Source: Campylobacter sp. RM16189 (GTDB lineage Bacteria; Campylobacterota; Campylobacteria; Campylobacterales; Campylobacteraceae). Taken from it: a stretch of 64,000 bases of DNA. The notes under the pieces are model-generated. The model was not told where the DNA came from. It searched no databases and was given only the letters and a program-made list of their open reading frames with translations. The stretch covers positions 186,001 through 250,000 of the forward strand of contig NZ_LIWR01000044.1 in the NCBI RefSeq assembly GCF_012978815.1. Reading direction: 5' to 3'. Position 1 is the stretch's first letter, and each line of letters opens with the position of its first letter. Shown one piece after another: positions 19,983-28,419 of this stretch. A program made the position numbers and the translations under genes.

Positions 19983-20557
19983 TTTACTATCCTTACTCTA
20001 CCCATTGCGCCGTTGTGTCCAGGAACTGAGCCTTTTAAAACCAAAATTCCGTTCTCACTATCAAAACTTACAACTTCGTTTTTAACAGTTACTTTTACAT
20101 CGCCCATATGTCCGGCCATTTTCATACCAGGTTGAACACGTCCCGGCCATTCGCAGTTACCGATTGATCCGTGACGTCTGTGGAAACGTGAACCGTGACT
20201 TTTTGGTCCGCCACCAAATCCGTGTCTTTTAACAACACCTTGATAACCTCTACCCTTTGAATCAAAGCTAACTTTTATGATTGCCGCTGAACTTAACGGG
20301 CTTACGTCAAGATCGCCTGCTTCGCTATTTGCAACTGTTAAAGTGGCAAATTTGTTGTACTCAGCCGAAAGATTGTATTTCTTTTGCTGACCTGCTATAG
20401 CTTTGTTCTTCGCTTTACCTTTTGCATAAGCAACGATTGCGCGGTTATTTTCACCCACTTCGCAAACTTTAGTCTCTACAAGTTTTAGAAGTGTAACTGG
20501 TGTGCTAGGAACCGAAATCGTCCTACTCATGCCTATTTTTTCTACGATATATTCCAT
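19979..20557 (-). CDS. rplC: 50S ribosomal protein L3
   Basis: 192 residues: [14 protein letters not shown] start and [20 protein letters not shown], the tip near the peptidyl transferase centre. The conserved Gln modified by PrmB in E. coli is not obvious here. Nineteen bp after rpsJ. Confidence 0.97.
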   Translation of the reverse strand: MEYIVEKIGMSRTISVPSTPVTLLKLVETKVCEVGENNRAIVAYAKGKAKNKAIAGQQKKYNLSAEYNKFATLTVANSEAGDLDVSPLSSAAIIKVSFDSKGRGYQGVVKRHGFGGGPKSHGSRFHRRHGSIGNCEWPGRVQPGMKMAGHMGDVKVTVKNEVVSFDSENGILVLKGSVPGHNGAMGRVRIVK

Positions 20558-20576
20558 TATCTAACCTTTCGCCTGA

Positions 20577-20888
20577 TTACTTGCCCATCGCACGAACTTC
20601 GACGTTAACTTCAGGAGCCAAGTCAAGTTTTGTTAGCGAATCGACTGTGTCAGGTGTAGCTGCTACGATGTCAAGCATACGTGCATGAATTCTCATCTCA
20701 AACTGCTCACGTGAATCTTTGTTGATGTGTGGTGATTTTAAGACTGTGTAGCGTTTGATCTTAGTAGGCATTGGCACTGGACCTCTTACGTCAGCACCAG
20801 TTCTTTTGACAGCTTCTACGATTGCTGCAACTGTGCGGTCTAGAACTCTATGGTCATAAGCTTTGAGCTTAAGCCTGATTCTCTCCAT
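20577..20888 (-). CDS. rpsJ: 30S ribosomal protein S10
   Basis: 103 residues from [40 protein letters not shown] is the S10 signature. First gene of the cluster. A longer open frame reaches 20924, but the extra 12 residues lie in the leader and match nothing in S10. An AAAGGAAAA ribosome binding site precedes ATG 20888-20886. Confidence 0.98.
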   Translation of the reverse strand: MERIRLKLKAYDHRVLDRTVAAIVEAVKRTGADVRGPVPMPTKIKRYTVLKSPHINKDSREQFEMRIHARMLDIVAATPDTVDSLTKLDLAPEVNVEVRAMGK

Positions 20889-20929
20889 TTGTTTTCCTTT
20901 AAAAATAGAACTTGTCGCAAACATACGAC

Positions 20930-20950
20930 CTTTTATGACTTACATAAAAG
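20930..20950 (-). promoter_or_regulatory. Leader hairpin at the 5' end of the S10 operon mRNA
   Basis: Perfect 8-bp stem CTTTTATG / CATAAAAG with a 5-nt loop. Its first base falls at the transcription start predicted from the -10 box, so the mRNA would begin in a hairpin. It may protect the 5' end or serve regulation. Confidence 0.5.
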
Positions 20951-20956
20951 ACTGAG

Positions 20957-20985
20957 ATTTTACTAAAATGAGCTTTTAAAGTCAA
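20957..20985 (-). promoter_or_regulatory. Sigma-70 promoter of the S10 operon
   Basis: On the minus strand TTGACT (20985-20980), a 17-bp spacer, and TAAAAT (20962-20957). This is near consensus with an unusually good -35 for Campylobacter, as expected for a very strong promoter. It lies about 69 bp before rpsJ. Confidence 0.8.
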
Positions 20986-21130
20986 TGTTTCAAGCTGTTT
21001 TAGTAAGATTTTTTGAAATTTATTTCCTTCTTGTAAGGAAAAATTTGAATAGTTTAAAAGAGTTTTTATACGAAATTTGAAAAATTTGATATTTAATTTT
21101 AGTTTTTTCCTTGTTAAAAGGAAAAAATGT

Positions 21131-21136
21131 TATAAT
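21131..21136 (+). promoter_or_regulatory. -10 box for the plus-strand ATPase gene
   Basis: TATAAT about 26 bp before the TTG start at 21162. It lies inside the longer open frame that begins at 21111, which argues against that upstream start. The upstream region 20986-21110 is AT-rich with no gene. Confidence 0.6.
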
Positions 21137-21161
21137 TCTTTCAAATTTTAAAAGGCTAAAT

Positions 21162-22259
21162 TTGAAAAAACTGCTATCGCTTTACAACACTCCTTTAAAA
21201 TCGCTTAAATTTATAGACAGAAAATTTAGCATAACTTCGCCAAAAACTCTCATCATAGGAAGCGACGGAAGCGGTAAAACTTCACTTGTAATAGATCATC
21301 TAAAGCAGTTTAAAGATGATGAAATTTTATATATAAACCTGCAAGACATAAGGATAAATGAGGCTAAAATTTTAGATGATTTAGAGCAGTTTTTAAAGGA
21401 TAACGCAGCTATAAAAGCTCTGGCGATAGAAGGAGTAAATTCAAACGAGCAAGCAGTCGTTATAGAAAAATTTTCAAGTTTAGACCTTCAAAATATAATC
21501 GTAACTAGCGAGTCAAAAAACATAAATTTAAACGGCTTTAAAAAACTAAATTTAAGCTACCTAGACTACGAAGAGTTTATAGCGTTTTTCCCTAAAAATT
21601 TAGATCAAGATCAGCTATTTAGCCATTTTGTTACGCACGGTAATAGCCTAAATTCAGCCTTTCTTGACCAAAGCGAAGTTGTAGAAAATCTCCAAGCAAG
21701 GCTTAAGAGCAAACTAAATGAAGCTGATATAAATTTGATGAAAGAGTGTGCTGCTTTTCAAGGGGCAAATTTAAGCGCGCATGAGCTGTATAAAAATTTA
21801 AAAACACACTCTAAAACCTCAAAAGACCGCGTCTATGCAGGACTTGTTGAGCTAGAAAATAGAGGTTTTATAAGTCTTGTAGCGAAATTTGAGCAGCCAA
21901 GCGCGGCAAAGAGGCTTTATTTTAACGATTTTGCGATGCGAAATGCGCTGAGTCTAAAGAAAGATTTCGTAAAACTTTTTTCAAATATCGTCTTTTGCGA
22001 GCTTTTTAAATTTAAAGAGGAGATTTTTTACACTAAAGAGTTTGATTTTTTCCTTGCTAAAAGGAAACTTGCTATACTTTGCATACCATTTAGCGATAGC
22101 GATCTGATATTTTTAAAATTTAAAAAACTTCACGCGAATTTAAAAGCTCTTGGAGTAAATAAACTTCAGGTTATCAGCGTGGCAAATCAAGCCGAGCTTA
22201 GTATGGAAGGCATAAAGTGTGAAATTTTGCCTTTTTCACGGTGGGCGCTTAGTTTTTAA
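21162..22259 (+). CDS. P-loop ATPase of unknown role
   Basis: 365 residues from TTG 21162, which has AAAAGG 6 bp upstream; the upstream ATG at 21111 is rejected because a TATAAT lies within. Walker A is GSDGSGKTS near residues 34-42, and LKALAIEGVN near 95 may hold the Walker B strand. The middle and C-terminal parts resemble helical and winged-helix-like regions (SKDRVYAGLVELENRGFISL), a layout seen in AAA/STAND-type ATPases. First gene of a plus-strand set with the exported protein and rnhB. Function unknown. Confidence 0.75.
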   Translation: MKKLLSLYNTPLKSLKFIDRKFSITSPKTLIIGSDGSGKTSLVIDHLKQFKDDEILYINLQDIRINEAKILDDLEQFLKDNAAIKALAIEGVNSNEQAVVIEKFSSLDLQNIIVTSESKNINLNGFKKLNLSYLDYEEFIAFFPKNLDQDQLFSHFVTHGNSLNSAFLDQSEVVENLQARLKSKLNEADINLMKECAAFQGANLSAHELYKNLKTHSKTSKDRVYAGLVELENRGFISLVAKFEQPSAAKRLYFNDFAMRNALSLKKDFVKLFSNIVFCELFKFKEEIFYTKEFDFFLAKRKLAILCIPFSDSDLIFLKFKKLHANLKALGVNKLQVISVANQAELSMEGIKCEILPFSRWALSF

Positions 22260-22278
22260 CTAAAATTTAGGAGAGTAT

Positions 22279-23154
22279 ATGAGAGTAATTTTAACGTTTT
22301 TAGTTGCTGTTTTACTTAGCTTCGGATATGAGATAAATCACGAAAACTGGGGCAAATTTTATAAATTCACAGGTCTAGCTGACGAAGAAAAATTTGAGCT
22401 TTATCTAAACTCTTTTGATAACGAATTTGAAAATTTCAAAGGCGAAAAAGGCTTTGAGCTCCCTACTAAAATTTACGGACACGTCTTTTTTAAGGGTGAA
22501 AAATTTGAGTTTTCAAAGGGCAAGATCCAAAAAATAGATAGTAATATAACAGCTCTAAACGCGCTTTCCGACTGGCTAAATTTAGACGTGAAGCTCGATG
22601 AAGAGGGCAAGTTAAGCGGCAAGTTAGCCATAAAAGGCAAAGCTCACAAAGCTGGGATAACCAAGGAGCTTGGCTATGAAATTTTATCACTTGGGTTGCA
22701 GGTTATAAAAACTAGCGATATGAAGCTTGAAGCGATAGTAAGCGACTTCTTCTCGACTGATTTTGTTACTAAAAACAAAAATAATCTAAAAGAAAAACTG
22801 GAAAATTTCAAGCAGGAATTTAAAGATAGCGAGCAAAATTTATTTAAAAACGACATTTTAACGCTTGAGTTTAGCAACGAAATTTTTAAAACCACTTGCA
22901 GAAATCTTGGCAAAGAGGGCAAAATTTGCGGTTCAAAATTTCTTAAAACAAACAAAAATATCTCGCCTGGGGATCTTTTTATAAATTTAGATGATGAGAA
23001 TTTAAAAGCGCTTTTTGAAAGCAAAGATATAAAGATAAGTGAAAATTTCTCGCTAACTCCGGCTGGAATTTCATTTCAAAGCAAAGACGCAGAAAAGAGC
23101 ATTTTGCTAGAAGAGATAAAGCCTTTTATGAAAGATAGTTTCGGGCTTTATTGA
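22279..23154 (+). CDS. Exported hypothetical protein
   Basis: 291 residues with an N-terminal signal peptide ([20 protein letters not shown]). The mature part is charged and mostly beta/alpha mixed with no recognised motif; two Cys lie at about 213 and 222 ([12 protein letters not shown]), possibly a disulfide. AGGAG stands ahead of the ATG. Its stop overlaps the rnhB start (TGATG), so the two are coupled. Probably periplasmic; function unknown. Confidence 0.7.
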   Translation: MRVILTFLVAVLLSFGYEINHENWGKFYKFTGLADEEKFELYLNSFDNEFENFKGEKGFELPTKIYGHVFFKGEKFEFSKGKIQKIDSNITALNALSDWLNLDVKLDEEGKLSGKLAIKGKAHKAGITKELGYEILSLGLQVIKTSDMKLEAIVSDFFSTDFVTKNKNNLKEKLENFKQEFKDSEQNLFKNDILTLEFSNEIFKTTCRNLGKEGKICGSKFLKTNKNISPGDLFINLDDENLKALFESKDIKISENFSLTPAGISFQSKDAEKSILLEEIKPFMKDSFGLY

Positions 23155-23708
23155 TGAGCGAAGTTAAAATTTGCGGTATTGACGAGGCCGGCAGAGGAGC
23201 GCTTGCAGGTCCTTTAGTCGTAGCTGCTTGCGTGCTAAATAGCGAAATTTCAGGGCTTAACGACTCTAAAAAACTAAGCGTAAAAAGACGCAAAGAGCTT
23301 TTTCATGAGATAGCCTTAAATTCGCAATTTTTAATCGCATATTTTTCAAATCGCCAAATAGATGAATTTGGGCTTAGCGAGTGCTTAAGGCGGGCTTTAA
23401 ATCTTTTTAAAAGTCATTTTGTAAACTACGAGCTACTTTACGACGGCAACGCAAACTACGGCACCGGCATTAAAACGATGATAAAGGCTGATGGCAAAAT
23501 CGCCGAAGTAAGCGCGGCAAGTATCTTAGCCAAAGTAAGCAGAGATGAGCTAATGGGCGCATGGAGCAAAATTTATCCTGATTATGGATACGCCTCTCAC
23601 AAGGGTTACGGCACAAAGGCACACCTTGAGGCGATTAGAAATTTGGGCGAATGTGAGCTAACTCGAAAAAGCTTTATAGTTAAGGCGTTTGAGCCCACAC
23701 TTTTTTAA
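23154..23708 (+). CDS. rnhB: Ribonuclease HII
   Basis: 184 residues. Degrades RNA in RNA-DNA hybrids and removes misincorporated ribonucleotides. Catalytic DE pair in [15 protein letters not shown] near 7-21, further acidic residues in LYDGNANYG and a C-terminal [16 protein letters not shown] 23154 overlaps the upstream TGA; an in-frame TTG one codon earlier is less likely. Confidence 0.96.
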   Translation: MSEVKICGIDEAGRGALAGPLVVAACVLNSEISGLNDSKKLSVKRRKELFHEIALNSQFLIAYFSNRQIDEFGLSECLRRALNLFKSHFVNYELLYDGNANYGTGIKTMIKADGKIAEVSAASILAKVSRDELMGAWSKIYPDYGYASHKGYGTKAHLEAIRNLGECELTRKSFIVKAFEPTLF

Positions 23709-23720
23709 GACTGAACTTTG

Positions 23721-23747
23721 AAAATACTATAAATTTTTCAGTATTTT
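23721..23747 (+). terminator. Weak hairpin after rnhB
   Basis: 8-bp A/T-rich stem AAAATACT / AGTATTTT with an 11-nt loop, 13 bp after the rnhB stop, in the 136-bp gap before the BASS gene. Confidence 0.4.
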
Positions 23748-23832
23748 AGTAACAACCTTGTAGAAATTTAACAGTTTTCATAAATTTTCGTTCAAAAATA
23801 CTTGATTTTGATAAAAAACCATAATTTTTAGA

Positions 23833-23838
23833 TACAAT
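23833..23838 (+). promoter_or_regulatory. -10 box placed for a leaderless BASS transporter mRNA
   Basis: TACAAT ends exactly 6 nt before ATG 23845, so the predicted transcription start is the A of the start codon. No Shine-Dalgarno sequence is visible in front of the ATG. Confidence 0.5.
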
Positions 23839-23844
23839 CAACTC

Positions 23845-24747
23845 ATGAAAGCACTACTTTTTCCTATAGCAGCGATAGTTTTATCATTTATCGCTTATAC
23901 TTTTCCGACCGGTTTTGTAGCTATCAAAGGCTATATCGTTCCGCTTCTTGTCGTTATCATGCTTGGCATGGGTATCACGCTTAGTATTGATGATTTTAAG
24001 CAAATTTTGCACAAGAAAAAAGCTCTGGGACTTGGAATTTTTATCCAATTTCTCATCATGCCGCTTGCTGCTTTTTTGATCTCAAAAGCGTTTGGATTTA
24101 GCAACGAAATCACCGCGGGTATGATGCTAGTAGGCACTAGTGCGGGAGGAACGGCCTCAAACGTGATGACCTACTTAGCCAAGGGCGATGTCGCTTTAAG
24201 CGTTAGTATGACGCTATTTTCCACTCTGCTTTCAATAGTATTAATGCCGTTTCTAACATGGCTTTACATCGGACAAGAAGTCCCGGTGCCTGCTATGAGT
24301 ATGCTTTTAAATTTGGTTAAAATTATGCTTGTGCCGATAGTTGTGGGCGTGCTTTTAAATACTTTTTTTCATAAATTCGTTAAAAAGATCCTTCCTGCGC
24401 TTCCTGTCATATCCATGGCGGCTATCATCACGATCATAGCTATCGTAGTGGCGCTAAACGTGAAAAATATCCAAACCGTAGGCGCACTAGTAGCGCTTGG
24501 CGTAGTCATTCATAACGGCTCGGGGCTATTTTGCGGATACTTTTTATCCAAGATGTTTGGCTTTGATGAAAAGACGGCAAGAACCGTCGCTATCGAGGTT
24601 GGTATGCAAAATTCAGGCTTAAGCGTCGCGCTTGCCGTTAAGTATTTTGGCTCGCTTGCCGCACTTCCCGGCGCATTATTTAGCGTGTGGCACAACTTAT
24701 CAGGCTCGATTTTAGCTGGAATTTGGGGCTCAAAAAGTCAAAAATAG
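23845..24747 (+). CDS. Bile acid:sodium symporter (BASS) family transporter
   Basis: 300 residues, about nine to ten hydrophobic segments. GMGITLSIDDFK, MMLVGTSAGGTASNVMTYLA and ARTVAIEVGMQNSGLSVALA match the conserved sodium-site crossing helices of the BASS/YocS family. Substrate cannot be told; bacterial members move organic anions such as pantoate or keto acids. Inner membrane. No ribosome binding site (see the -10 box at 23833). Convergent with the EamA gene. Confidence 0.88.
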   Translation: MKALLFPIAAIVLSFIAYTFPTGFVAIKGYIVPLLVVIMLGMGITLSIDDFKQILHKKKALGLGIFIQFLIMPLAAFLISKAFGFSNEITAGMMLVGTSAGGTASNVMTYLAKGDVALSVSMTLFSTLLSIVLMPFLTWLYIGQEVPVPAMSMLLNLVKIMLVPIVVGVLLNTFFHKFVKKILPALPVISMAAIITIIAIVVALNVKNIQTVGALVALGVVIHNGSGLFCGYFLSKMFGFDEKTARTVAIEVGMQNSGLSVALAVKYFGSLAALPGALFSVWHNLSGSILAGIWGSKSQK

Positions 24748-24753
24748 ATATTT

Positions 24754-24783
24754 AAACCGATAAATGCTTAAATTTATCGGTTT
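24754..24783. terminator. Bidirectional terminator between convergent transporter genes
   Basis: Perfect 12-bp stem AAACCGATAAAT / ATTTATCGGTTT with a 6-nt loop; T-tract on the plus strand (TTTTAC) and A/T tail on the other. Serves the BASS gene (plus) and the EamA gene (minus). Confidence 0.8.
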
Positions 24784-24796
24784 TACTCGCACTTAG

Positions 24797-25684
24797 TTAG
24801 CTCTTTCTTAATATTATAATCGCAACGATAATCAGCGCAAACCCGATTATATCGATCATTACAAACTTACTTCCAAGCCAAAACGCCGCAAATAAAGTAG
24901 CCGAAACCGGCTCGATAGCAGATATCACGCTAGCCTTGCCACCACCTAGAATTTTAACTCCTTGCATGTAAAGGCTAAACGCAAAGATAGTCCCAAAAAC
25001 GACAACACCGCAAAGTGCTAAAATTCCGCCCATATCGCTTACACCTTTAAGCTGCCAAGGCTTGGCATAAAGGCTTAGCACCACTCCACCGATCAGCATC
25101 GCCCACGCAAGTATAAGCGTGACGGGATAGCTCCTCATCAATCTGCGCGGAGAAAGCGTGTAAATTACGATAGTACATGCAGATATTATGCCGATGATAA
25201 GTGTCTTTGGCGGGATAACAAGGCTTGTGAAATTTCCATGAGTGGCGAGCAAAAATACTCCAAAAATAGCGCAAAACACGCTTAAACTTTCCTTTTTATA
25301 AGGAAATCTTTTCTCTTCTACGCAAAGCACAAACAGCACTAAAACAGGCGCAAGATACTGTAAAATAGTCGAAATCGCCGCATTTGAAAGCTCAATCGTG
25401 ACAAAATAGGTGTATTGACACGCCATAATGCCAAATAGCGCGTAAAAGAGCAGATCGTAGATATTTTTCTTTGAGCTAAAGATACTAAAGATAAATTTGC
25501 CGCTTTTTGCGTATAAAATCGCGAGCATTATCACGCCTGAAAGTATCAAGCGAAGCGAGGTGAGATACTCGGCACTTATGCCTTTGCGCTCAAAAAGATA
25601 TTGTCCGCAAGCTCCAGAAAACCCCCAGAAAATGCCGCCAAGAAGAGTTAAAACTATGCCGAAATTTTGACTATTTTTATCCAT
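24797..25684 (-). CDS. EamA/DMT-family transporter
   Basis: 295 residues from ATG 25684-25682, ten hydrophobic segments in two EamA repeats (about 10-140 and 150-290). GGIFWGFSGACGQYLF and LQYLAPVLVLFVLCVEEKR are in the first repeat, ISAIEPVSATLFAAFWLGSK in the second. Drug/metabolite exporters of this group export amino acids or other small metabolites; substrate unknown. A TTG 8 codons upstream is open, but it lies across the -10 box. Confidence 0.87.
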   Translation of the reverse strand: MDKNSQNFGIVLTLLGGIFWGFSGACGQYLFERKGISAEYLTSLRLILSGVIMLAILYAKSGKFIFSIFSSKKNIYDLLFYALFGIMACQYTYFVTIELSNAAISTILQYLAPVLVLFVLCVEEKRFPYKKESLSVFCAIFGVFLLATHGNFTSLVIPPKTLIIGIISACTIVIYTLSPRRLMRSYPVTLILAWAMLIGGVVLSLYAKPWQLKGVSDMGGILALCGVVVFGTIFAFSLYMQGVKILGGGKASVISAIEPVSATLFAAFWLGSKFVMIDIIGFALIIVAIIILRKS

Positions 25685-25690
25685 AGAGCG

Positions 25691-25696
25691 ATTATA
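25691..25696 (-). promoter_or_regulatory. -10 box placed for a leaderless EamA mRNA
   Basis: TATAAT on the minus strand ends exactly 6 nt before ATG 25684. The predicted transcription start is the A of the ATG, and no Shine-Dalgarno is present. This is the same geometry as at the BASS gene. Confidence 0.5.
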
Positions 25697-25770
25697 ACCA
25701 AAAAGCAATTTTAAATAAATGGCTGCAAAGACGGCTAAAGCAACAAATTTTAGCTTGCTATTTTTGCTAA

Positions 25771-26385
25771 TTAGCTTTGTAAGATCGCGTAAGCCCTAAG
25801 TGGCGCTGCATCGGCGTTTGCTATCTTTAAAGGAGCTGCCGAGAAAAAGAAAGTTTTATCCTCCAAAGGCTTTAAATTTACAAGGCATTCGATGATTTGA
25901 ATCCGTCTTTCAAAAGCCTCTTTGTGACGCAAATTTGACCCGTGAGCATCAATCGTAGATAAATTTGTAGCGATGGTTTTAAAGCCGTTTTGCTGAGCCG
26001 AATTTAAAAAATCCTCATCCAAAAAAGGAGAATTTATGATGAAAAAATCTTGCTCATCTTTAAACTCACAATGCACGTTTAAAAGCAAAATTTGAGCGTT
26101 TTTTGGATTTGGCGGCATTTGAAATTTGATAGCTTCGTTTAAATTTGCCCCCACTCCGACACAAACCGCTTCGCCCACAAAATAGCTAAGAGAAATTTCC
26201 TCGCTTGCTACTGCGCTCATGCCGCAATGCATAGCAAAATCAGTATGCGAGCCTGTATGAAGCGACATAGAGAGGTTTCCCGTGCAAAATCCCCCGTCTA
26301 AATTTTGCTCTATCAAAAACGGCGCATCGCCGGGATAAATTTGCATTTTAGGGCTTAAAACCGGGCTTAGGTCTATGATTTTCAA
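25771..26385 (-). CDS. Cyclase-family metal hydrolase (kynurenine formamidase-like)
   Basis: 204 residues. The HTGSHTD motif (about 42-48) is the metal-binding HxGxHxD of the PF04199 cyclase/formamidase family, and TNLSTIDAHGSNLRH holds the second Asp/His region. Family members hydrolyse formamide or lactone-type bonds; the true substrate is unknown and no tryptophan-breakdown genes are near. Start is TTG 26385 with AGG 6 bp before it. Confidence 0.82.
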   Translation of the reverse strand: MKIIDLSPVLSPKMQIYPGDAPFLIEQNLDGGFCTGNLSMSLHTGSHTDFAMHCGMSAVASEEISLSYFVGEAVCVGVGANLNEAIKFQMPPNPKNAQILLLNVHCEFKDEQDFFIINSPFLDEDFLNSAQQNGFKTIATNLSTIDAHGSNLRHKEAFERRIQIIECLVNLKPLEDKTFFFSAAPLKIANADAAPLRAYAILQS

Positions 26386-26447
26386 ATTTTGCCTTTTGAG
26401 ATTTTAAGAAGTGTAGCTAAAATTTCTTAAAATTAAAAAGAGGGGAG

Positions 26448-26480
26448 TTTTGGCTTTGAAATTTTACTTCAAAGCCAAAA
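26448..26480 (-). terminator. Terminator of tpx
   Basis: Perfect 13-bp stem TTTTGGCTTTGAA / TTCAAAGCCAAAA with a 7-nt loop, 6 bp after the tpx stop, between tpx and the cyclase gene. It is A-rich on one side and T-rich on the other, so it may work both ways. Confidence 0.75.
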
Positions 26481-26486
26481 TTTTAA

Positions 26487-27017
26487 TTAATGTCCGCAAC
26501 CGCAGCCACAACCGCCACTTGACTTAATCGCGTCAAACACGGCATCATAGTTTGGCTCATCTGCGATTTCAGGCACGATTTGCTTATGGATGATAACTCC
26601 GTCTTTTATTACAAAAACTGCGCGAGCTAGCAAACCTTTAAGCGCTCCTTCATCGATCAAAACGCCGTATTTCTCGCCAAATTCTTTAGCTCTAAAGTCG
26701 CTTCCGACGCGCAAATTTGCTATACCTTCAGTAGAGCAAAATCTACCCATCGCAAACGGCAAATCAGCCGAAATAACGCTTAGTTTTATCGCATTTTTGC
26801 CAGCCATTTTTTCGTTAAATTTGCGAGTTTCAGTCGCGCAAACTCCCGTATCAAGCGAAGGAACTGTGACTAAAACTTCGATTTTAGCGTTGTCTGCGCC
26901 TACTTTAAACTCACCAAGATCGCCTCCCACAAGTGTCACTTCAGGGGCGCGCTGTCCTACACCTACCTCATCGCCTCTTAAATTTACAGGCGAGCCTTTA
27001 AAATTTACTTTTGCCAT
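26487..27017 (-). CDS. tpx: Thiol peroxidase with a Cys/Gly tail
   Basis: 176 residues of the Tpx 2-Cys peroxiredoxin family; reduces peroxides using thioredoxin. The peroxidatic Cys lies in VPSLDTGVCATETRKFNEK (about 59) and the resolving Cys in MGRFCSTEGIANL (about 93). The start MAKVNFKGSPVNLRGDEV is typical. Unusually, it ends in SGGCGCGCGH, a Cys-rich, metal-binding-like tail not needed for catalysis. Oxidative stress protection, cytosolic or periplasmic. Confidence 0.95.
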   Translation of the reverse strand: MAKVNFKGSPVNLRGDEVGVGQRAPEVTLVGGDLGEFKVGADNAKIEVLVTVPSLDTGVCATETRKFNEKMAGKNAIKLSVISADLPFAMGRFCSTEGIANLRVGSDFRAKEFGEKYGVLIDEGALKGLLARAVFVIKDGVIIHKQIVPEIADEPNYDAVFDAIKSSGGCGCGCGH

Positions 27018-27126
27018 TTTTATCCTTTTAGTTGAAATATAACTGAAATATTACTACATTTTTACAAACAATTAACCACAAATTAAACCCCAAATAGTTA
27101 CAATATAAATAAATAAGGAGTATAAC

Positions 27127-27285
27127 ATGAGTGAAAAAGAGATCTTAGAAAAATTGCAAGAAAAACGCACTAAGTGCGTGGTTTATACTCGTGTAATGGG
27201 CTATCACAGACCGGTTGAAAGCTTTAATCTCGGTAAAAAAGGCGAACACAAAGAACGAGTGAAATTTTGTGAGCGCACAAAATAA
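27127..27285 (+). CDS. 52-residue NrdD-like glycyl-radical peptide
   Basis: Reading from ATG 27127 (AAGGAG just upstream) gives 52 residues. The middle, TRVMGYHRPVESFNLGKKGE (21-40), matches the C-terminal glycyl-radical segment of class III ribonucleotide reductase, whose RVxGY motif holds the radical glycine (Gly25 here). The zinc-ligand cysteines and the 600-residue barrel of NrdD are absent. nrdG, the activase, starts with GTG overlapping its last 17 bp. It may be a split part of NrdD or a spare radical domain comparable in idea to GrcA/YfiD for pyruvate formate-lyase. Homology is fairly clear; role is inference. Confidence 0.8.
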   Translation: MSEKEILEKLQEKRTKCVVYTRVMGYHRPVESFNLGKKGEHKERVKFCERTK

Positions 27286-27958
27286 GCCGCTTCAATCCAT
27301 AACTCCATTTACCACTCTTGATTTTCCCGATAAAACCGCGTGCGTAGCGTGGTTTACGGGGTGTAATATGCGCTGTGCCTACTGCTACAACACAGCTGTC
27401 GTGCTTGGCGAAGGCTTTGTGAGCGAAGATGAGTTTTTGCAGTTTTTAGATAGGCGCATAGGCAAGCTAAGCGGAGTTGTATTTAGCGGTGGAGAGTGTA
27501 CTATCAGCAGCAGTTTTTTGCCTCTTGCTCAAGAAGTAAAAAGACGTGGATTTTTGCTTAAAGTTGATACCAACGGCTCAAATTTAAAGGCTTTAAAAGC
27601 GGCTTTGAGCGAAAATTTGATCGATTATATCGCACTTGATTTTAAAGCTCCTAGAGATAAATTTCAAGAGGTTACAAAGTCAAATTTATATGAGAATTTC
27701 ATCCAAACGCTTGATTTTTTAATTCTGATAAATTTTAAATTCGAAGTTCGCACGACCGTACATGCGGATTTGCTTTGTGAAGATGACATTACAAATATGA
27801 GCAAAACACTGCATAATCACGGATACAATGGAATTTATTATCTGCAAAAATTTCTAGATACCGGTGAAAATTTAGGAAATTTAACTACTCCGCAAAGAAA
27901 ATTCGACGCTAAAAAGATAGAGTCAAATTTAAAGATAGAGCTTAGAAATTTTAACTAA
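27269..27958 (+). CDS. nrdG: Anaerobic RNR-activating radical SAM protein
   Basis: 229 residues. Uses S-adenosylmethionine and a [4Fe-4S] cluster to create the glycyl radical on the anaerobic ribonucleotide reductase. The CxxxCxxC motif is in FTGCNMRCAYCYN (about 31-43), and FSGGECT follows near 71. Longer than E. coli NrdG (about 155). GTG start inside the small NrdD-like gene indicates coupling. It overlaps the convergent TerB-like gene by 8 bp. Confidence 0.88.
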   Translation: MSAQNKPLQSITPFTTLDFPDKTACVAWFTGCNMRCAYCYNTAVVLGEGFVSEDEFLQFLDRRIGKLSGVVFSGGECTISSSFLPLAQEVKRRGFLLKVDTNGSNLKALKAALSENLIDYIALDFKAPRDKFQEVTKSNLYENFIQTLDFLILINFKFEVRTTVHADLLCEDDITNMSKTLHNHGYNGIYYLQKFLDTGENLGNLTTPQRKFDAKKIESNLKIELRNFN

Positions 27959-28385
27959 TAGATGAATATTGCTTTACTTCATAAAGTAAAAAATCATAAA
28001 CTCTTTGCTGAATTAATGTCTCTTCCTCTTCTCCGTTAATAAGTCTTCTAAGGTGTGAAAAATCTATTTTAGAAGCATATCTTTTATGGCTTTTCATAGA
28101 TTGATCTATGCTTAAAAGTAGAGCATCAAGAGTGAGATGATCCTTACATTTTACTTTTGATATATACTCTTTTGTAATCTGTATTAAAACAGCTTTTCTA
28201 TCCTCGTCATTATCGTAAATCTCTTTTGAAATTTCATATAGTATTATGAAATCATCTTCATCAGGATCAAGTTTGGCAGCTATAATAGCGGCAAAAACTT
28301 TCGCACGAAATTCCAAAGATCTATGATGATATACAAAAAATTCGCGAAAAAACGACAAAAATTTAGATTTTATCCCGACTGCCAT
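27951..28385 (-). CDS. TerB-like helical protein, function unknown
   Basis: 144 residues from ATG 28385 (GAGG 6 bp upstream). Helical and acidic; the pattern EFRAKVFAAIIAAKLDPDED followed by further helices resembles the TerB/tellurite-resistance-like fold, but no decisive motif is present. Its start is divergent from the SRP RNA gene, with about 46 bp between them. Confidence 0.6.
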   Translation of the reverse strand: MAVGIKSKFLSFFREFFVYHHRSLEFRAKVFAAIIAAKLDPDEDDFIILYEISKEIYDNDEDRKAVLIQITKEYISKVKCKDHLTLDALLLSIDQSMKSHKRYASKIDFSHLRRLINGEEEETLIQQRVYDFLLYEVKQYSSIS

Positions 28386-28419
28386 AAAATGCCTCAATTA
28401 GTTTTAAGTTATACTTTAG

